DNA from: Pelagibius sp. Alg239-R121
GTDB taxonomy: Bacteria; Pseudomonadota; Alphaproteobacteria; Kiloniellales; Kiloniellaceae
Direction: 5' to 3'
NCBI RefSeq assembly: GCF_947331435.1
Contig: NZ_CAMZOF010000010.1
Location: forward strand, 1 to 64,000
Length of the DNA: 64,000 nucleotides
Part shown: piece by piece, positions 7,250 to 16,372 of the stretch
Layout of the letters: every line of letters begins with the position of its first letter
Numbering within the stretch: position 1 is the first letter of the stretch
The notes under the pieces: generated by a model
Databases searched by the model: none
What the model saw: only the letters and a program-made list of their open reading frames with translations
What the model was told of the DNA's origin: nothing
Translations under genes and position numbers: made by a program

Positions 7250-8637
7250 AGCACTATGACCTTGTAATTGTCGGCGGATCGGTCGGCTGTCTGGTGGCCG
7301 CGGTGCAATCAGCCCGCACCGGCAAGCGCGTCAAGCTCTTCCTGCCAGAACGGGGCGTCGGCAGTGGCTTCGGTGCACGCCCGTTTAAAGGCAGACGGCT
7401 CGACATCGGCACCCGCGTCTTCGATCTCAACGCCCCCCCAAAGTCATCGTCCCCCGCTTCAAGTCTCGACAAGTACCGGGGAAACGAAGACTTCCGCCTG
7501 TTCATGCCGCACATTCGCGCCTTCGTGGAGGAACTGTTGCAGGGTGCTGTGGAAGATCTGCCACCTGCCCAACTTTCCTACGGTGGAAAACTGGTTCCGG
7601 AGTTTTTGGCTAGCCTCGACCTTTCCAGTCTGCCGCAACTCCTCAATCAGCATCAGATCGCACAGGTTCGCGAAGAAACTGCAGAGATCCTTGTACATGA
7701 GCTCAATGGTACGCCGGTCTTGGGACGGTCCAGTGAACTCAACTTTGCTGGATTGGGCTATCAACTGCTCTCTCTCGCCAACCATGGCAAAAGCTTCCAC
7801 GACCTCTTCATCGCGCCCTACAGCGCCAAGATATATCCGGAGAACTGGCAGGAAGTTCCCGCCGATCTGCGTCACAAAATCTGGTCGCCGATTTTCTATC
7901 CAAAGACACTGAACCAGGCCTGCGACGGCAGGCTTGAACGCGGCCGCGAAACTCTAACTTTCTCGACAGTCAGGGACGGCGATTTCGGTGTCTTCGTGGA
8001 TCGGCTGATGACACGGATTGAGGCCGCGCCCGACATCGAGCTGGATCGCTTCAGCAAGTTTTTAGGACTGGCGCCGGAGGCCGGCGGCCACAGCCTCTCA
8101 TTCGAAGGTCAGGAGATACCGGCCCGCGTTTCGGGACAATTGGTTCTCGGCCTCTCGGTTGCCGACATCGTCGCGCTCAATGGTCATTCCGCGGAAATCG
8201 ACATGCTGAGTTTGGGTGTCGCCTGGGCCGAAGTATCTGAAAGCGACATCAACAGCGCAGCCAGCTACGTCACCGTCCACGATCCGGACAACCCTGCCTA
8301 CCGCCTCTCCTTCGGCGGCAGCGGCGCGCCCTCCGGCAAGCGGATCGCGAACGTCGAACTGAGTTGCAGAGTCCCGCGAGAAGACTACGAAACAGCTGTG
8401 CGTTTCGCCTTGGAACAAAGCGGCATTCTGCGCGAAGGCGCGGCGATCGAGATGCTTGACGGAATTGCCGGCGTGCGCATTCCCGCCCCCACCCAGCGAA
8501 ACCGGCTCAGCCTGGAGCAGGCCAAGCAGAGATTGTCAGACAACGGAGTTGAAGCCGACTACATCGGCACTGCGAGAGACATGTCACGCGACATTCTGAA
8601 CCAGCACATTCTGCAAGGCTTGGCATTGGCAACCTGA
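7246..8637 (+). CDS. FAD/NAD(P)-binding oxidoreductase, substrate unknown
   Basis: A 463-aa protein with an N-terminal dinucleotide-binding fold: LVIVGGSVGCLVAAVQSARTG at about residues 6-26. The architecture resembles the FAD-dependent amine-oxidase/UDP-galactopyranose-mutase superfamily, but I cannot name a subfamily. It lies directly downstream of rmlA and a methyltransferase with overlapping start (ATGA), so a redox or mutase step on a nucleotide sugar is plausible. The gene ends 68 bases before the convergent deacetylase. Confidence 0.65.
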   Translation: MKHYDLVIVGGSVGCLVAAVQSARTGKRVKLFLPERGVGSGFGARPFKGRRLDIGTRVFDLNAPPKSSSPASSLDKYRGNEDFRLFMPHIRAFVEELLQGAVEDLPPAQLSYGGKLVPEFLASLDLSSLPQLLNQHQIAQVREETAEILVHELNGTPVLGRSSELNFAGLGYQLLSLANHGKSFHDLFIAPYSAKIYPENWQEVPADLRHKIWSPIFYPKTLNQACDGRLERGRETLTFSTVRDGDFGVFVDRLMTRIEAAPDIELDRFSKFLGLAPEAGGHSLSFEGQEIPARVSGQLVLGLSVADIVALNGHSAEIDMLSLGVAWAEVSESDINSAASYVTVHDPDNPAYRLSFGGSGAPSGKRIANVELSCRVPREDYETAVRFALEQSGILREGAAIEMLDGIAGVRIPAPTQRNRLSLEQAKQRLSDNGVEADYIGTARDMSRDILNQHILQGLALAT

Positions 8638-8705
8638 AGCAGCAACAGCAGGCAATCCATTTCACAAGCCTTATCCGGAAGGTTCATCCCTTTTGGATGA
8701 GGCTG

Positions 8706-9632
8706 CTATGCACGAACCCGCGAATGGTCGGCAAATCCATCTTTGCCAACTTGGACTGGTCCCGAGTAATACGGAAGGGTATCGATACGCGGTTCATAAG
8801 TGCCGTCTTCGGCGACGGTCCGAACGTGTTCCGCGATTTCTTCCATGGTCGCGAACCAGACGCCGCCTTTGTCGACCATGTATTGAATCAGCTTTTCAAC
8901 CTCGCGCCAGCGAGCGAGACGGCCGCTAACAAACGGATGCCAAACCGGCACCCAAAGCCCGCCGTACTCCCACATGGCGTCGAACTCCTCGCGGAAGCAC
9001 TTCATGGCTTCTGACGGCGCCTTGATCGGCATGTTGAAGTCGATGTCAGGCATGTGGACGTAGGGTGGCCAGTCGTCCATACCCCAATGGCTGGGCAACT
9101 CAACCAGATCGCCGCGTTCACACCTGAGCAGATATGGCTGGTCGTCGCCCATCAGCGATGCGTCATAGAGAAATCCCTCCTCTGCCATCAGTTCGACGGT
9201 TTGCTCCGACATGTTGTAGAGGGGCGCACGAAATCCTCGCGGTCGCTGCCCCGTGTGTTTCTCGATGACATCAATGCTGCGCCTGAACCAGTAAGCTTCC
9301 TCTTCGCCAGATAATTCGTTCGGGTGTTCGTGGATGTAACCGTGGTGCGCGACTTCATGATCATCCGCAACCATTGCCTCGACGGCGCGCGGGTATTGCT
9401 CGACACACCAGGCCGGCACGAAAAATGTCTGTTTCAGACCGAATTCGCGGTAGGTGTCCAAAATACGGGGAACGCCGATTTCAGGGCCATAGCGCAGCGT
9501 CGAAATTGCAGACAGCCGCCGGTAGGAATCCTTCGGGTGGGCAAGATGCAGGATGCTGTCTGCATCCATATCGAAAGTGAAGGCAACCGCGCAGCGCGCG
9601 CCATTGGGCCAGGGAACGGGTTTCTTGATCAT
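8706..9632 (-). CDS. Polysaccharide-deacetylase-family hydrolase (PuuE/PgdA-like)
   Basis: A 308-aa NodB-fold hydrolase that would cut a C-N bond. Motif 1 is AFTFDMDAD (residues 17-25), and the metal-binding histidines lie in HEVAHHGYIHEHP (about 92-104). RGFRAPLYN is motif 3. The form FDMDAD is typical of the PgdA/PuuE branch rather than chitin deacetylases. I chose the ATG at 9632 because AGGAAAG precedes it and longer versions run into the permease gene. It is the last gene of the nucleoside importer operon, 31 bases after the permease, so a role in purine or related amide breakdown (allantoinase-like) is possible. Confidence 0.82.
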   Translation of the reverse strand: MIKKPVPWPNGARCAVAFTFDMDADSILHLAHPKDSYRRLSAISTLRYGPEIGVPRILDTYREFGLKQTFFVPAWCVEQYPRAVEAMVADDHEVAHHGYIHEHPNELSGEEEAYWFRRSIDVIEKHTGQRPRGFRAPLYNMSEQTVELMAEEGFLYDASLMGDDQPYLLRCERGDLVELPSHWGMDDWPPYVHMPDIDFNMPIKAPSEAMKCFREEFDAMWEYGGLWVPVWHPFVSGRLARWREVEKLIQYMVDKGGVWFATMEEIAEHVRTVAEDGTYEPRIDTLPYYSGPVQVGKDGFADHSRVRA

Positions 9633-9663
9633 GTTTCTTTCCTGTACTCCTATGGCCGAGCGG

Positions 9664-10605
9664 TTATTTAGCGCCGCGCACGAACTTGACACCGATAGCG
9701 GCCGGCGGACGGACCTTGCCCGACAGCAGGACAAGGGCGAGGATCGACGCCAGATAAGGCGCCATTGAGAAGATCTGGTAAGGCACGTCGGGGCTATTGA
9801 ACTGAAGACGCAACTGGAGCGCATCGAAGAGCCCGAACAGAAGCGCCGCCAGTAACGCACCGACTGGATTCCAACGGCCCAGGATAAGGGCCGAAAGCGC
9901 GATGAAGCCCTTACCCGCGCTCATATGCTCCGTGAACACAAACACCTGCGAAAGCACAATGTAGGCGCCGCCCAGGCCGGCCAGCATGCAACTGGCGACA
10001 ACGGCGTAGTACCGCGTTGCCTGAACATTGATCCCGGCCGTATCGGCGGCACGCGGATACTGACCAATGGCGCGGATGTTGAGGCCCCAAGGAGTCCGAA
10101 ACAAGATCCACCACGCGGCGGGAACCATCAAATACATCATATAAACAAGCAGATCCTGGTTAAACAAAACCGGCCCAAGCACGGGGATGAGCGCCAATCC
10201 CGGGATGGCGATGGGGTGAAAGCCGACCAGGGTCATGGTCGTCGCTTCACCGCCGAACAGGAAGCGCGCCAGGAACGAAGTGAGCCCAAGCATCAGGATA
10301 TTGATCGCAATGCCGGCAACGATCTGATTGATGCCGAGGCTGACTCCGAGCACGGCCAAGATCAGACCGGCGCCGCCGGCACACAACATAGCAACGATCA
10401 AACCACCGAAAGGCGAACCCGTGTAGAAAGCACCGACGGCCGCGCCGAAAGCGCCGCCCAGGATGCATCCCTCAAGCGAAATATTAAAGACACCGGCCTT
10501 TTCCGAAATCACGCCTCCAACGGCCGCGAAGATGATAGGTATCGACAACCGCAAGGTCGTTGCCAGGAAGTCAGTGAGTTGTGATAGGTCAAATATGAAG
10601 TCCAC
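9664..10605 (-). CDS. Nucleoside ABC transporter permease (second)
   Basis: A 313-aa inner-membrane permease of the BPD_transp_2 (branched-chain/ribose/nucleoside) family with about eight to ten hydrophobic segments. GVINEKAGVFNISLEG-like sequence appears as GVISEKAGVFNISLEGCIL at about residues 30-48, the hallmark of YufQ/NupC-type permeases. It pairs with the other permease (10637-11719) to form the channel of the BMP-type importer. The 31-base gap to the upstream gene fits an operon. Confidence 0.9.
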   Translation of the reverse strand: MDFIFDLSQLTDFLATTLRLSIPIIFAAVGGVISEKAGVFNISLEGCILGGAFGAAVGAFYTGSPFGGLIVAMLCAGGAGLILAVLGVSLGINQIVAGIAINILMLGLTSFLARFLFGGEATTMTLVGFHPIAIPGLALIPVLGPVLFNQDLLVYMMYLMVPAAWWILFRTPWGLNIRAIGQYPRAADTAGINVQATRYYAVVASCMLAGLGGAYIVLSQVFVFTEHMSAGKGFIALSALILGRWNPVGALLAALLFGLFDALQLRLQFNSPDVPYQIFSMAPYLASILALVLLSGKVRPPAAIGVKFVRGAK

Positions 10606-10636
10606 GACGCTGTCTCCGGCTCCGGCTTAGTTCGTT

Positions 10637-11719
10637 TCAGGTTTTCTGTTCGAGCGTTTGGTGGAGCGCCTTGCGGCTGTCCAGGACCCGGCGCCAGTAA
10701 GTCCGGTCGAAGCGGAACGCCAGGCTCGCCGCGACGAAGATAATGACCAGCCCCTGAATGGCATCGATCACAGTGCTTTCCAGACCAGTCGCGCGCTGCA
10801 TGATGTGCGCACCCGCCTTCAGACCGCTGAGGAACAGCGCCGAGAGCGGCACCAGGACCGGGTTGAGGCCGGCAAGGAACGCGACGACGATGCCGTCATA
10901 CCCGTATCCGGGGCTGAACATATGGTAGAGACGGTACTTGAGCCCGATCACTTCAAAAGTGCCGGCAAGCCCGGCGATCGCGCCAGCGACGAACATGCTG
11001 ACGAGAATCTGACGCTTGACGTTGATACCGGCATAACGCGCGGCGGTCAGGTTCTTGCCGACGGTATCCAGCGCAAAACCGATCGTCGTGTACCGCATTG
11101 CGACCCAGACGACGAAGGCAAGAAAGATGCCGACCAAGACACCGGCATGTGCGTCGGTGCCGTCCATAATCCAGGGGAGCCAAAGATGTTCGGCGATTTC
11201 TGGTGAGTATGGGTAGGGCGCGCCCTCCTGCATCATCGGGCCGCCGGCAAAGAAACTCACAAGATTGATACCGACATAATTCATCAGGATCGTGACGATG
11301 ACCTCGTTGATGCCGTGATACGCCTTCAGATAACCCGGAATGAAACCCCACAGGCCGCCGCCCATGGCACCGGCGACAACGACGATCGAAATATGGATGA
11401 AAGCCGGCATTTCCGGCAGATAGAGCGCCGCCATCGATGCCGTAAGGGCACCGATATAGATCTGGCCCTCGGCGCCGATATTGAACAGGCCGGCGCGAAG
11501 CGGAATGACCACGGCGAGACCGGCCAGAAGGATCGGCGACATCTTGACCAGCGTGCTGGCGACTCCGTAGTAATCGAAGAAGGCGCCACTGAAGAGTTCC
11601 CTGTACGCGGTCCAGGCGCTGACTTCTGTCATCGAGATCAACAACGCGCCGACGAGCAGAGCGGCGAGGACCGCCCACAGAGAGCGGAATAGGTACAGCG
11701 TCTCGACAAACTTCAGCAT
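10637..11719 (-). CDS. Nucleoside ABC transporter permease (first)
   Basis: A 360-aa integral membrane permease of the YufP/NupB type. PLRAGLFNIGAEGQIYIGAL is the diagnostic motif, at about residues 72-91, and TVGKNLTAARYAGINVKR is the cytoplasmic coupling loop. The ATG at 11719 gives ATGCTGA overlapping the ATPase stop. A longer reading frame to 11812 would overlap the ATPase by 100 bases and adds a non-hydrophobic basic tail, so I rejected it. It is translationally coupled to the ATPase. Confidence 0.9.
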   Translation of the reverse strand: MLKFVETLYLFRSLWAVLAALLVGALLISMTEVSAWTAYRELFSGAFFDYYGVASTLVKMSPILLAGLAVVIPLRAGLFNIGAEGQIYIGALTASMAALYLPEMPAFIHISIVVVAGAMGGGLWGFIPGYLKAYHGINEVIVTILMNYVGINLVSFFAGGPMMQEGAPYPYSPEIAEHLWLPWIMDGTDAHAGVLVGIFLAFVVWVAMRYTTIGFALDTVGKNLTAARYAGINVKRQILVSMFVAGAIAGLAGTFEVIGLKYRLYHMFSPGYGYDGIVVAFLAGLNPVLVPLSALFLSGLKAGAHIMQRATGLESTVIDAIQGLVIIFVAASLAFRFDRTYWRRVLDSRKALHQTLEQKT

Positions 11720-13233
11720 GTCGACGCCTCCCTGATGCCGGCGATCAACATGCCCATGCGTTCGGGTGTTGCCTCCTCCGGGGTAACCACACCTGAGATC
11801 TCGCCATCGCACATGACGCAGATCCGGTCACAGACCGCGAGAATATCGTCGAGCTCGGTCGAGATGTAGAGAACCGCCTTGCCTGCTCTCTTCTGACCCA
11901 GAATCGTGTTCTGGACGGCCTCAATCGCGCCGATGTCCAACCCCTTGCAAGGCTGCATCACCACCAGAATATCCGGATCACTTTCGACCTCACGGGCAAA
12001 CACCAGCTTTTGCTGATTGCCGCCTGAGAGGAACCGGGTCTGTTGATAGATCGACTGCAATCGAATGTCGTAGTCTTCCACCCACTTCTCAGCGATGCTA
12101 TCGACGACCGATGACTTGATAAGCGTGTTTTCGGAAAAGGGTCGTTCGCTGAAGTCTCGCAGCATGCAGTTCTTGGAAACGGAAAAATCGAGAACCAGTC
12201 CGGTTCCGTGCCGGTCTTCCGGCACATAACCGATGCAATGCTTGTGACGGCGTTCGTGAACACTCGTCTCCGACACATCAATGCCATCCACACGAACGGA
12301 GCCGCTTTCTAGCTGCCGCATTCCAGTAGCGATCTCGGCGAGTTCCACCTGACCGTTCCCGTCGACACCGGCGATGCCGATAACCTCGCCGCGACGTACC
12401 GAAAGGTTCACCCCTTTCAGCGCCGGAAGACCACGGTCATTGATAGCAACCGCGTTTTCAAATTCGAGCGCGATGCCACCGGGCTCGATGTCGGGTTTCT
12501 CAAGTTCCATCACCACGTCGCGCCCGACCATCATGCGCGCCATTTCCCGGGTATCAGTGTGTTCGATATCTGTATTGCCGGTCACCTTGCCGTGGCGCAT
12601 GACGGTGATCCGGTCTCCGACATGGGCGACTTCATCCAATTTGTGGGTAATGAAGACGATGGTCTTGCCGGCTGCCCGCAAGCGATCGAGCCCGGCCAGA
12701 AAAGCTTCAATTTCGTTTGGCGCCAGGACACTGGTCGGCTCATCAAGGATCAGCAAATCCACATCGCGATAGAGAACCTTGAGAATTTCGACCCGTTGGC
12801 GCATGCCCATGGGCAGCTTCCAGATTTCGGCGCGCGGATCGACTTCGAAATCGAACTCACGGCTTAGCTCGGCAATCCGTTCCTCGTGTTCCTTCAGGCT
12901 GATCGAAAGGCCGACACCTTCGAGTCCGAGGATGACGTTTTCGGTTACAGTCAAGGTATCCACGAGCATGAGATGCTGGTGGATCATGCCTATCCCCATG
13001 TGCAGCGCTTCGCGCGGATTGGGAATAACGGCCTCGTTGCCATTCAGGAAGATCCGGCCGCCATCCGGCTGGTAGAGACCGTAGATGATATTCATCAGGG
13101 TCGTTTTGCCGGCACCGTTCTCGCCAAGGATCGCGTGGATCGAAGCCTTGGCGATGTCCATGTCAACGCTGTCCAATGCCTTGAAATCACCGAACTTCTT
13201 GGTGATGCTTTGGAGACTGAGGTACGTATTCAC
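11713..13233 (-). CDS. Nucleoside ABC transporter ATP-binding protein
   Basis: A 506-aa protein with two ABC domains, as in YufO/RbsA-type importers. Domain 1 has Walker A GENGAGKTT (residues 38-46), the region LPMGMRQRVEIL (about 140-151) and Walker B LLILDEPTS. Domain 2 has a degenerate P-loop, GVDGNGQVEL, and signature FLSGGNQQKLVFARE. A degenerate second P-loop is normal in this family. The gene powers uptake through the two permeases that follow. It is separated from the binding-protein gene by a 108-base gap containing a terminator-like hairpin. Confidence 0.93.
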   Translation of the reverse strand: MNTYLSLQSITKKFGDFKALDSVDMDIAKASIHAILGENGAGKTTLMNIIYGLYQPDGGRIFLNGNEAVIPNPREALHMGIGMIHQHLMLVDTLTVTENVILGLEGVGLSISLKEHEERIAELSREFDFEVDPRAEIWKLPMGMRQRVEILKVLYRDVDLLILDEPTSVLAPNEIEAFLAGLDRLRAAGKTIVFITHKLDEVAHVGDRITVMRHGKVTGNTDIEHTDTREMARMMVGRDVVMELEKPDIEPGGIALEFENAVAINDRGLPALKGVNLSVRRGEVIGIAGVDGNGQVELAEIATGMRQLESGSVRVDGIDVSETSVHERRHKHCIGYVPEDRHGTGLVLDFSVSKNCMLRDFSERPFSENTLIKSSVVDSIAEKWVEDYDIRLQSIYQQTRFLSGGNQQKLVFAREVESDPDILVVMQPCKGLDIGAIEAVQNTILGQKRAGKAVLYISTELDDILAVCDRICVMCDGEISGVVTPEEATPERMGMLIAGIREASTC

Positions 13234-13292
13234 GACTGTTCCAATCCTGTGATCTCACCGAGATTGAGCCGGGACTAAATTTTCGAGTCTTA

Positions 13293-13331
13293 GAAAAAGA
13301 GTGGGAGCGTTATTTGGATCGACGCCCCCAC
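13293..13331 (-). terminator. Intra-operon terminator or attenuator
   Basis: In the minus-strand transcript GTGGGGGCGT pairs with ACGCTCCCAC (one G-U pair) across a ten-base loop and is followed by TCTTTTTC. It lies 11 bases after the binding-protein stop and 60 bases before the ATPase start. Partial termination here would give more binding protein than transporter, a common arrangement in ABC operons. Confidence 0.65.
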
Positions 13332-13341
13332 AACGCAGGAG

Positions 13342-14322
13342 TCAGGGAGTCATTTCTCCGGACTTGATCTTGGCGACGACGGATTCTACGTCGGCCTGCA
13401 CTTCTGCGGGGACGGAGTCGTGGAATGAGCCAAGACGAAATGCACGCGGCGTTTCGAAACCGTACTTATAGGCCTTGCCCTCGAGCTTGCCGTTCTTGGC
13501 CGTCTCCAGAATCGTGCCCAAGGCACCACGCATGTCGAGGACGGCTGACTGGACAACGGTATCGGGCCAATCGACGACGGCATCGTAATAAATGCCGAAA
13601 CCCTTTTGCCCCTTTTCCTTGACCGCCTGAAGGCTGCCGATAACGCCGTTGTCCATGGTCGGGAAGATGACGTCAGCGCCCTGGCTTATGAGGTTCAGAG
13701 CCGCTTCCTTACCCTTGGCGATATCGTCCCAATCGTTGGTCCAAGCGCTCTTGGCCGTGCCGTCTGGACGGGCCGCCTTGAAGCCGGCATCGAAACCTTC
13801 CCCAAGTTCGACGTAGGCCTTGATCTTTTGCGCCCCGACAAACCCACCGATACCGCTCTTGGACAACTTGCCACCCGTGTAACCGATCACGTAACCCATG
13901 CTCTTCATGTCGAAGACCATGGTGGCGACGTTGTCCTTCGGCTCGGTGCCGTTTACGACGATGAACATCGTGTCCTTGTGGCGGCGGGCGACCCGGTTGA
14001 CTGATTCCTGAAATTCACCACCGTGGCCGATTACGACGTTGTAGCCGCGACGGGCATAGTCCGACAGCGCTTCGGGCTGGTCAGGCTGCGGCACCTTCTC
14101 GCTATGGGCCATCGGGAAGCCGAGGTCCTCCGACGCCTTTTTGACCCCCTCATAACCGGCTTGGTTAAAGGACTTGTCAGTCACCACGCCGGGTAACACG
14201 ATCGCCACCTTGAATTCCTCGGCGTGAGCCGCGCCCACTACTGCACCGGCAATCGCGGAAATGCCGATAACGGCACAGCCCGTCAAAATTGATAGTTTCT
14301 TTAAGAAAGCTCTCCGTTTCAT
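13342..14322 (-). CDS. BMP-family substrate-binding protein (nucleoside import)
   Basis: A 326-aa periplasmic binding protein of the basic membrane protein/PnrA family, which captures nucleosides for the ABC importer. The segment DKSFNQAGYEGVKKASEDLG (about residues 49-68) is diagnostic. The N-terminus MKRRAFLKKLSILTG has an RRxFLK twin-arginine motif, a hydrophobic stretch and a probable AHA cleavage site, so Tat export is possible. There is no lipobox cysteine at the expected place. I chose the ATG at 14322 because GGGAGG sits just upstream; a 14-residue longer start is less likely. First gene of the importer operon. Confidence 0.9.
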   Translation of the reverse strand: MKRRAFLKKLSILTGCAVIGISAIAGAVVGAAHAEEFKVAIVLPGVVTDKSFNQAGYEGVKKASEDLGFPMAHSEKVPQPDQPEALSDYARRGYNVVIGHGGEFQESVNRVARRHKDTMFIVVNGTEPKDNVATMVFDMKSMGYVIGYTGGKLSKSGIGGFVGAQKIKAYVELGEGFDAGFKAARPDGTAKSAWTNDWDDIAKGKEAALNLISQGADVIFPTMDNGVIGSLQAVKEKGQKGFGIYYDAVVDWPDTVVQSAVLDMRGALGTILETAKNGKLEGKAYKYGFETPRAFRLGSFHDSVPAEVQADVESVVAKIKSGEMTP

Positions 14323-14413
14323 GTCGCCCTCCCTTGGCTGCATTAACCGGAACCCCTGTTCCATGTCTTAATCGACTTGAAAATTGAGTGAACAGGATGT
14401 TCCTAGGTTTGTT

Positions 14414-14469
14414 TCTGAAATAAATTATAGTCGATAAAAATTTTTATTCTATAAATTTTTTTATTCAGA
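14414..14469. promoter_or_regulatory. Nested inverted repeat between bmp operon and tetR gene
   Basis: An AT-rich segment shows three nested inverted repeats with almost the same centre: TCTGAA/TTCAGA (14414-14419 and 14464-14469), TTATAG/CTATAA (14425-14430 and 14449-14454), and the perfect palindrome ATAAAAATTTTTAT (14434-14447). It lies between the divergent importer operon and the TetR gene, which makes it a good candidate operator for that repressor and also the likely site of both promoters. Confidence 0.6.
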
Positions 14470-14537
14470 CAAAGAATGCTTTCACCCCGGTCTATGAGTA
14501 GCTATCTTCCAAAGCAGCGCGGCAAAGGGCGAGGAAG

Positions 14538-15155
14538 ATGACGGGCCTTCGGGAGAAACAAAAAGAACAGCGCCAAAAGCGAATTCTCGAGGCGGCAAGG
14601 CAATTGATCCGCGAGAACGATTATCAGACCGTGAAGGTGGAGGCCATTGCCGCCGAAGCCGATTTGTCCGCCGTCACTGTTTTCAATTACTTCGGATCTA
14701 AAGGCGGTATCCTACTGGCTCTATTGGCGGAAAGTGATCGGCATCTTGTAGAAAAAATCGACCGCCTTGTGGAGAGCGACTTCGCCACAGCGTTCGAGGC
14801 CGTTGAAACCTATTCCAGAACCATATTCGACCATGCCTTTTCCTTTTTGGATCGACGCACCTGGGCACACGTGCATTCGATCTCGATTTTGGAGGCCGCT
14901 TCATCCTTCGGACGCGGCTTCATGGCATTAGAACAGGAACTGATACGCCTTCTTTTTCTTCTTCTCGAACGCCAGAAAACCGGAAGCCTCATTGTTCCTG
15001 ACTGTGAGACAATGATCGCCGCACAGGTCCTCTACAACGTACACAACGCACGATTCATTCAATTCGCCTCTGATACGACGATCGAACGGGAAATAATGGA
15101 CAAGTTGGTCAGCAGAGACCTGAAATTCATCTTGGATAAAATTCGAACAACGTAA
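14538..15155 (+). CDS. TetR/AcrR-family transcriptional regulator
   Basis: A 205-aa repressor. The N-terminal helix-turn-helix spans about residues 10-60, with KRILEAARQLI, the helix VKVEAIAAEADLSAVTVFNYFGSKGGIL typical of TetR, and an all-helical ligand-binding remainder. It is divergent from the BMP importer operon across a 215-base gap with a large inverted repeat, so it probably controls that operon and itself. The ligand may be a purine, pyrimidine or breakdown product (inference). A preceding GAGGAAG is a good ribosome binding site. Confidence 0.9.
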   Translation: MTGLREKQKEQRQKRILEAARQLIRENDYQTVKVEAIAAEADLSAVTVFNYFGSKGGILLALLAESDRHLVEKIDRLVESDFATAFEAVETYSRTIFDHAFSFLDRRTWAHVHSISILEAASSFGRGFMALEQELIRLLFLLLERQKTGSLIVPDCETMIAAQVLYNVHNARFIQFASDTTIEREIMDKLVSRDLKFILDKIRTT

Positions 15156-15376
15156 GAGCGGCCGCTTGGAAAAAGCAAAGTTGCTGCGAACAACGCTGGA
15201 CGACCTTGACCGTGGTGTCGCTAAACGATCGCTAACAGAGAGTTGAAACGGCCCGGTCTTTGAACACAGCCCTCAGCCGTGCAACACCCGGCGGCGGCAA
15301 AAATTTGGCATCGAGCAGACGGGACGAGCCAGGCATCCACGTGTCTGCCTACATCGGATCGCCCGTTTCCGCCTCA

Positions 15377-16372
15377 TTACGGTGCGCGATATGCAGGGAA
15401 ATAGCCGCTGCGGTCGTCCGGGTTCCGGGACTTTTCGGCGCAGAGAGTGTGATAAGTACTTTGATCGTAGATCTGCTTCAGGCAGGTGGTTGATGTGAGT
15501 GTCGCGCCGAAGCGGCGTTTGAATTCTCCGACCCCATCGCCTTCGCGAATGGCACCCCCCAGGTTGACCCAGTCGGCACCGCGCCGTCTGGCTTCACGCA
15601 GGCCGCACCAGATCAGGCCGACAGAGTGATCGCGGGCGTCTTCGGTGGCGGCGAAGAAAAGATAATCTGCACAGGGGGGCGTGGCTGCGACCATCGAGAC
15701 GGCTTCGATTTCTCCGGCGTCGTTCCGGGCACCAAAGAGCACCACATCATCCAGTTCCGCCATACGCCTAAGTGCATCGTCGCCGAAAAAGTAAACCGAG
15801 GCCGCTCCCAAGCGAGACATATGTGGAGGATAGAGCCGCACAAAAGCGTCAACCAGCTCGGCCCGGTCCTCGACCACTTCGACCTCAGCAAGCCAGCGGC
15901 GCAAGCTGGGACGGCGGCGCCTGGACATACCGGCGATGATCGCTTCTTCTTCGGGCCGCAGATCGAGTAGATAGACCGGACTTGAGTCAAAACGCTCATC
16001 GGCCGCGCCCACATCACTGCAGGCCAGCGAAGGATGCTGTGCAAGATATCCCGCAACATACCCCCGGTGCTTGGAGAATTCCCGCCAGGCAGAATCCAGG
16101 CCGTTCAAATCTCCACGGCCGACAAATCCGCCAAAACCATAGGGCGTTGCAATATCCAGATGTCCCTCGACGCTGCGTTCCAGAATTGGGCAGAGTGCCT
16201 TGCCGTCGTCGTTCTCAGCGATAAAGAGAAGGCTGGTCACATCGTCACGGCCCCTATCCAGGGCCGCGCGAAACGCTGGGTCATGGGCAATAGAATGGGG
16301 CACGTCCTGGAGTTCGGCAGCCCAGAGTTCCGGATCGTCGAGTGTGATGGTTCGGGTGCGCATAGTCGCCAT
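15377..16372 (-). CDS. FemAB/GNAT-like acyltransferase
   Basis: A 331-aa protein that resembles the FemAB-like branch of the GNAT superfamily, which transfers acyl or aminoacyl groups to amino sugars or peptides. RRRRPSLRRWLAEVEV lies in the middle, and the C-terminal half contains the acetyl-CoA-type fold with LIWCGLREARRRGADWVNLGG, a sequence typical of these proteins. I chose ATG 16372 because it overlaps the upstream stop (TGATG). It is the last gene of the modification operon. An amino-sugar acceptor is plausible given the aminotransferase and formyltransferase, but this is not shown. Confidence 0.7.
   Translation of the reverse strand: MATMRTRTITLDDPELWAAELQDVPHSIAHDPAFRAALDRGRDDVTSLLFIAENDDGKALCPILERSVEGHLDIATPYGFGGFVGRGDLNGLDSAWREFSKHRGYVAGYLAQHPSLACSDVGAADERFDSSPVYLLDLRPEEEAIIAGMSRRRRPSLRRWLAEVEVVEDRAELVDAFVRLYPPHMSRLGAASVYFFGDDALRRMAELDDVVLFGARNDAGEIEAVSMVAATPPCADYLFFAATEDARDHSVGLIWCGLREARRRGADWVNLGGAIREGDGVGEFKRRFGATLTSTTCLKQIYDQSTYHTLCAEKSRNPDDRSGYFPAYRAP

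Noticed and set aside
8667-8704. Inverted repeat between the convergent oxidoreductase and deacetylase genes
   Set aside because: AGCCTTATCC pairs with GGATGAGGCT except at one base, but neither strand has a T-run, so I did not call a terminator.
10658-11692. Plus-strand frames opposite the permease genes
   Set aside because: They are rich in Arg, Gln and Asp, as expected from the complement of hydrophobic codons, and have no promoter or recognisable domain.
15260-15493. A 77-codon frame between the TetR and acyltransferase genes
   Set aside because: It overlaps the end of the acyltransferase gene on the other strand, has no good ribosome binding site and no family resemblance.
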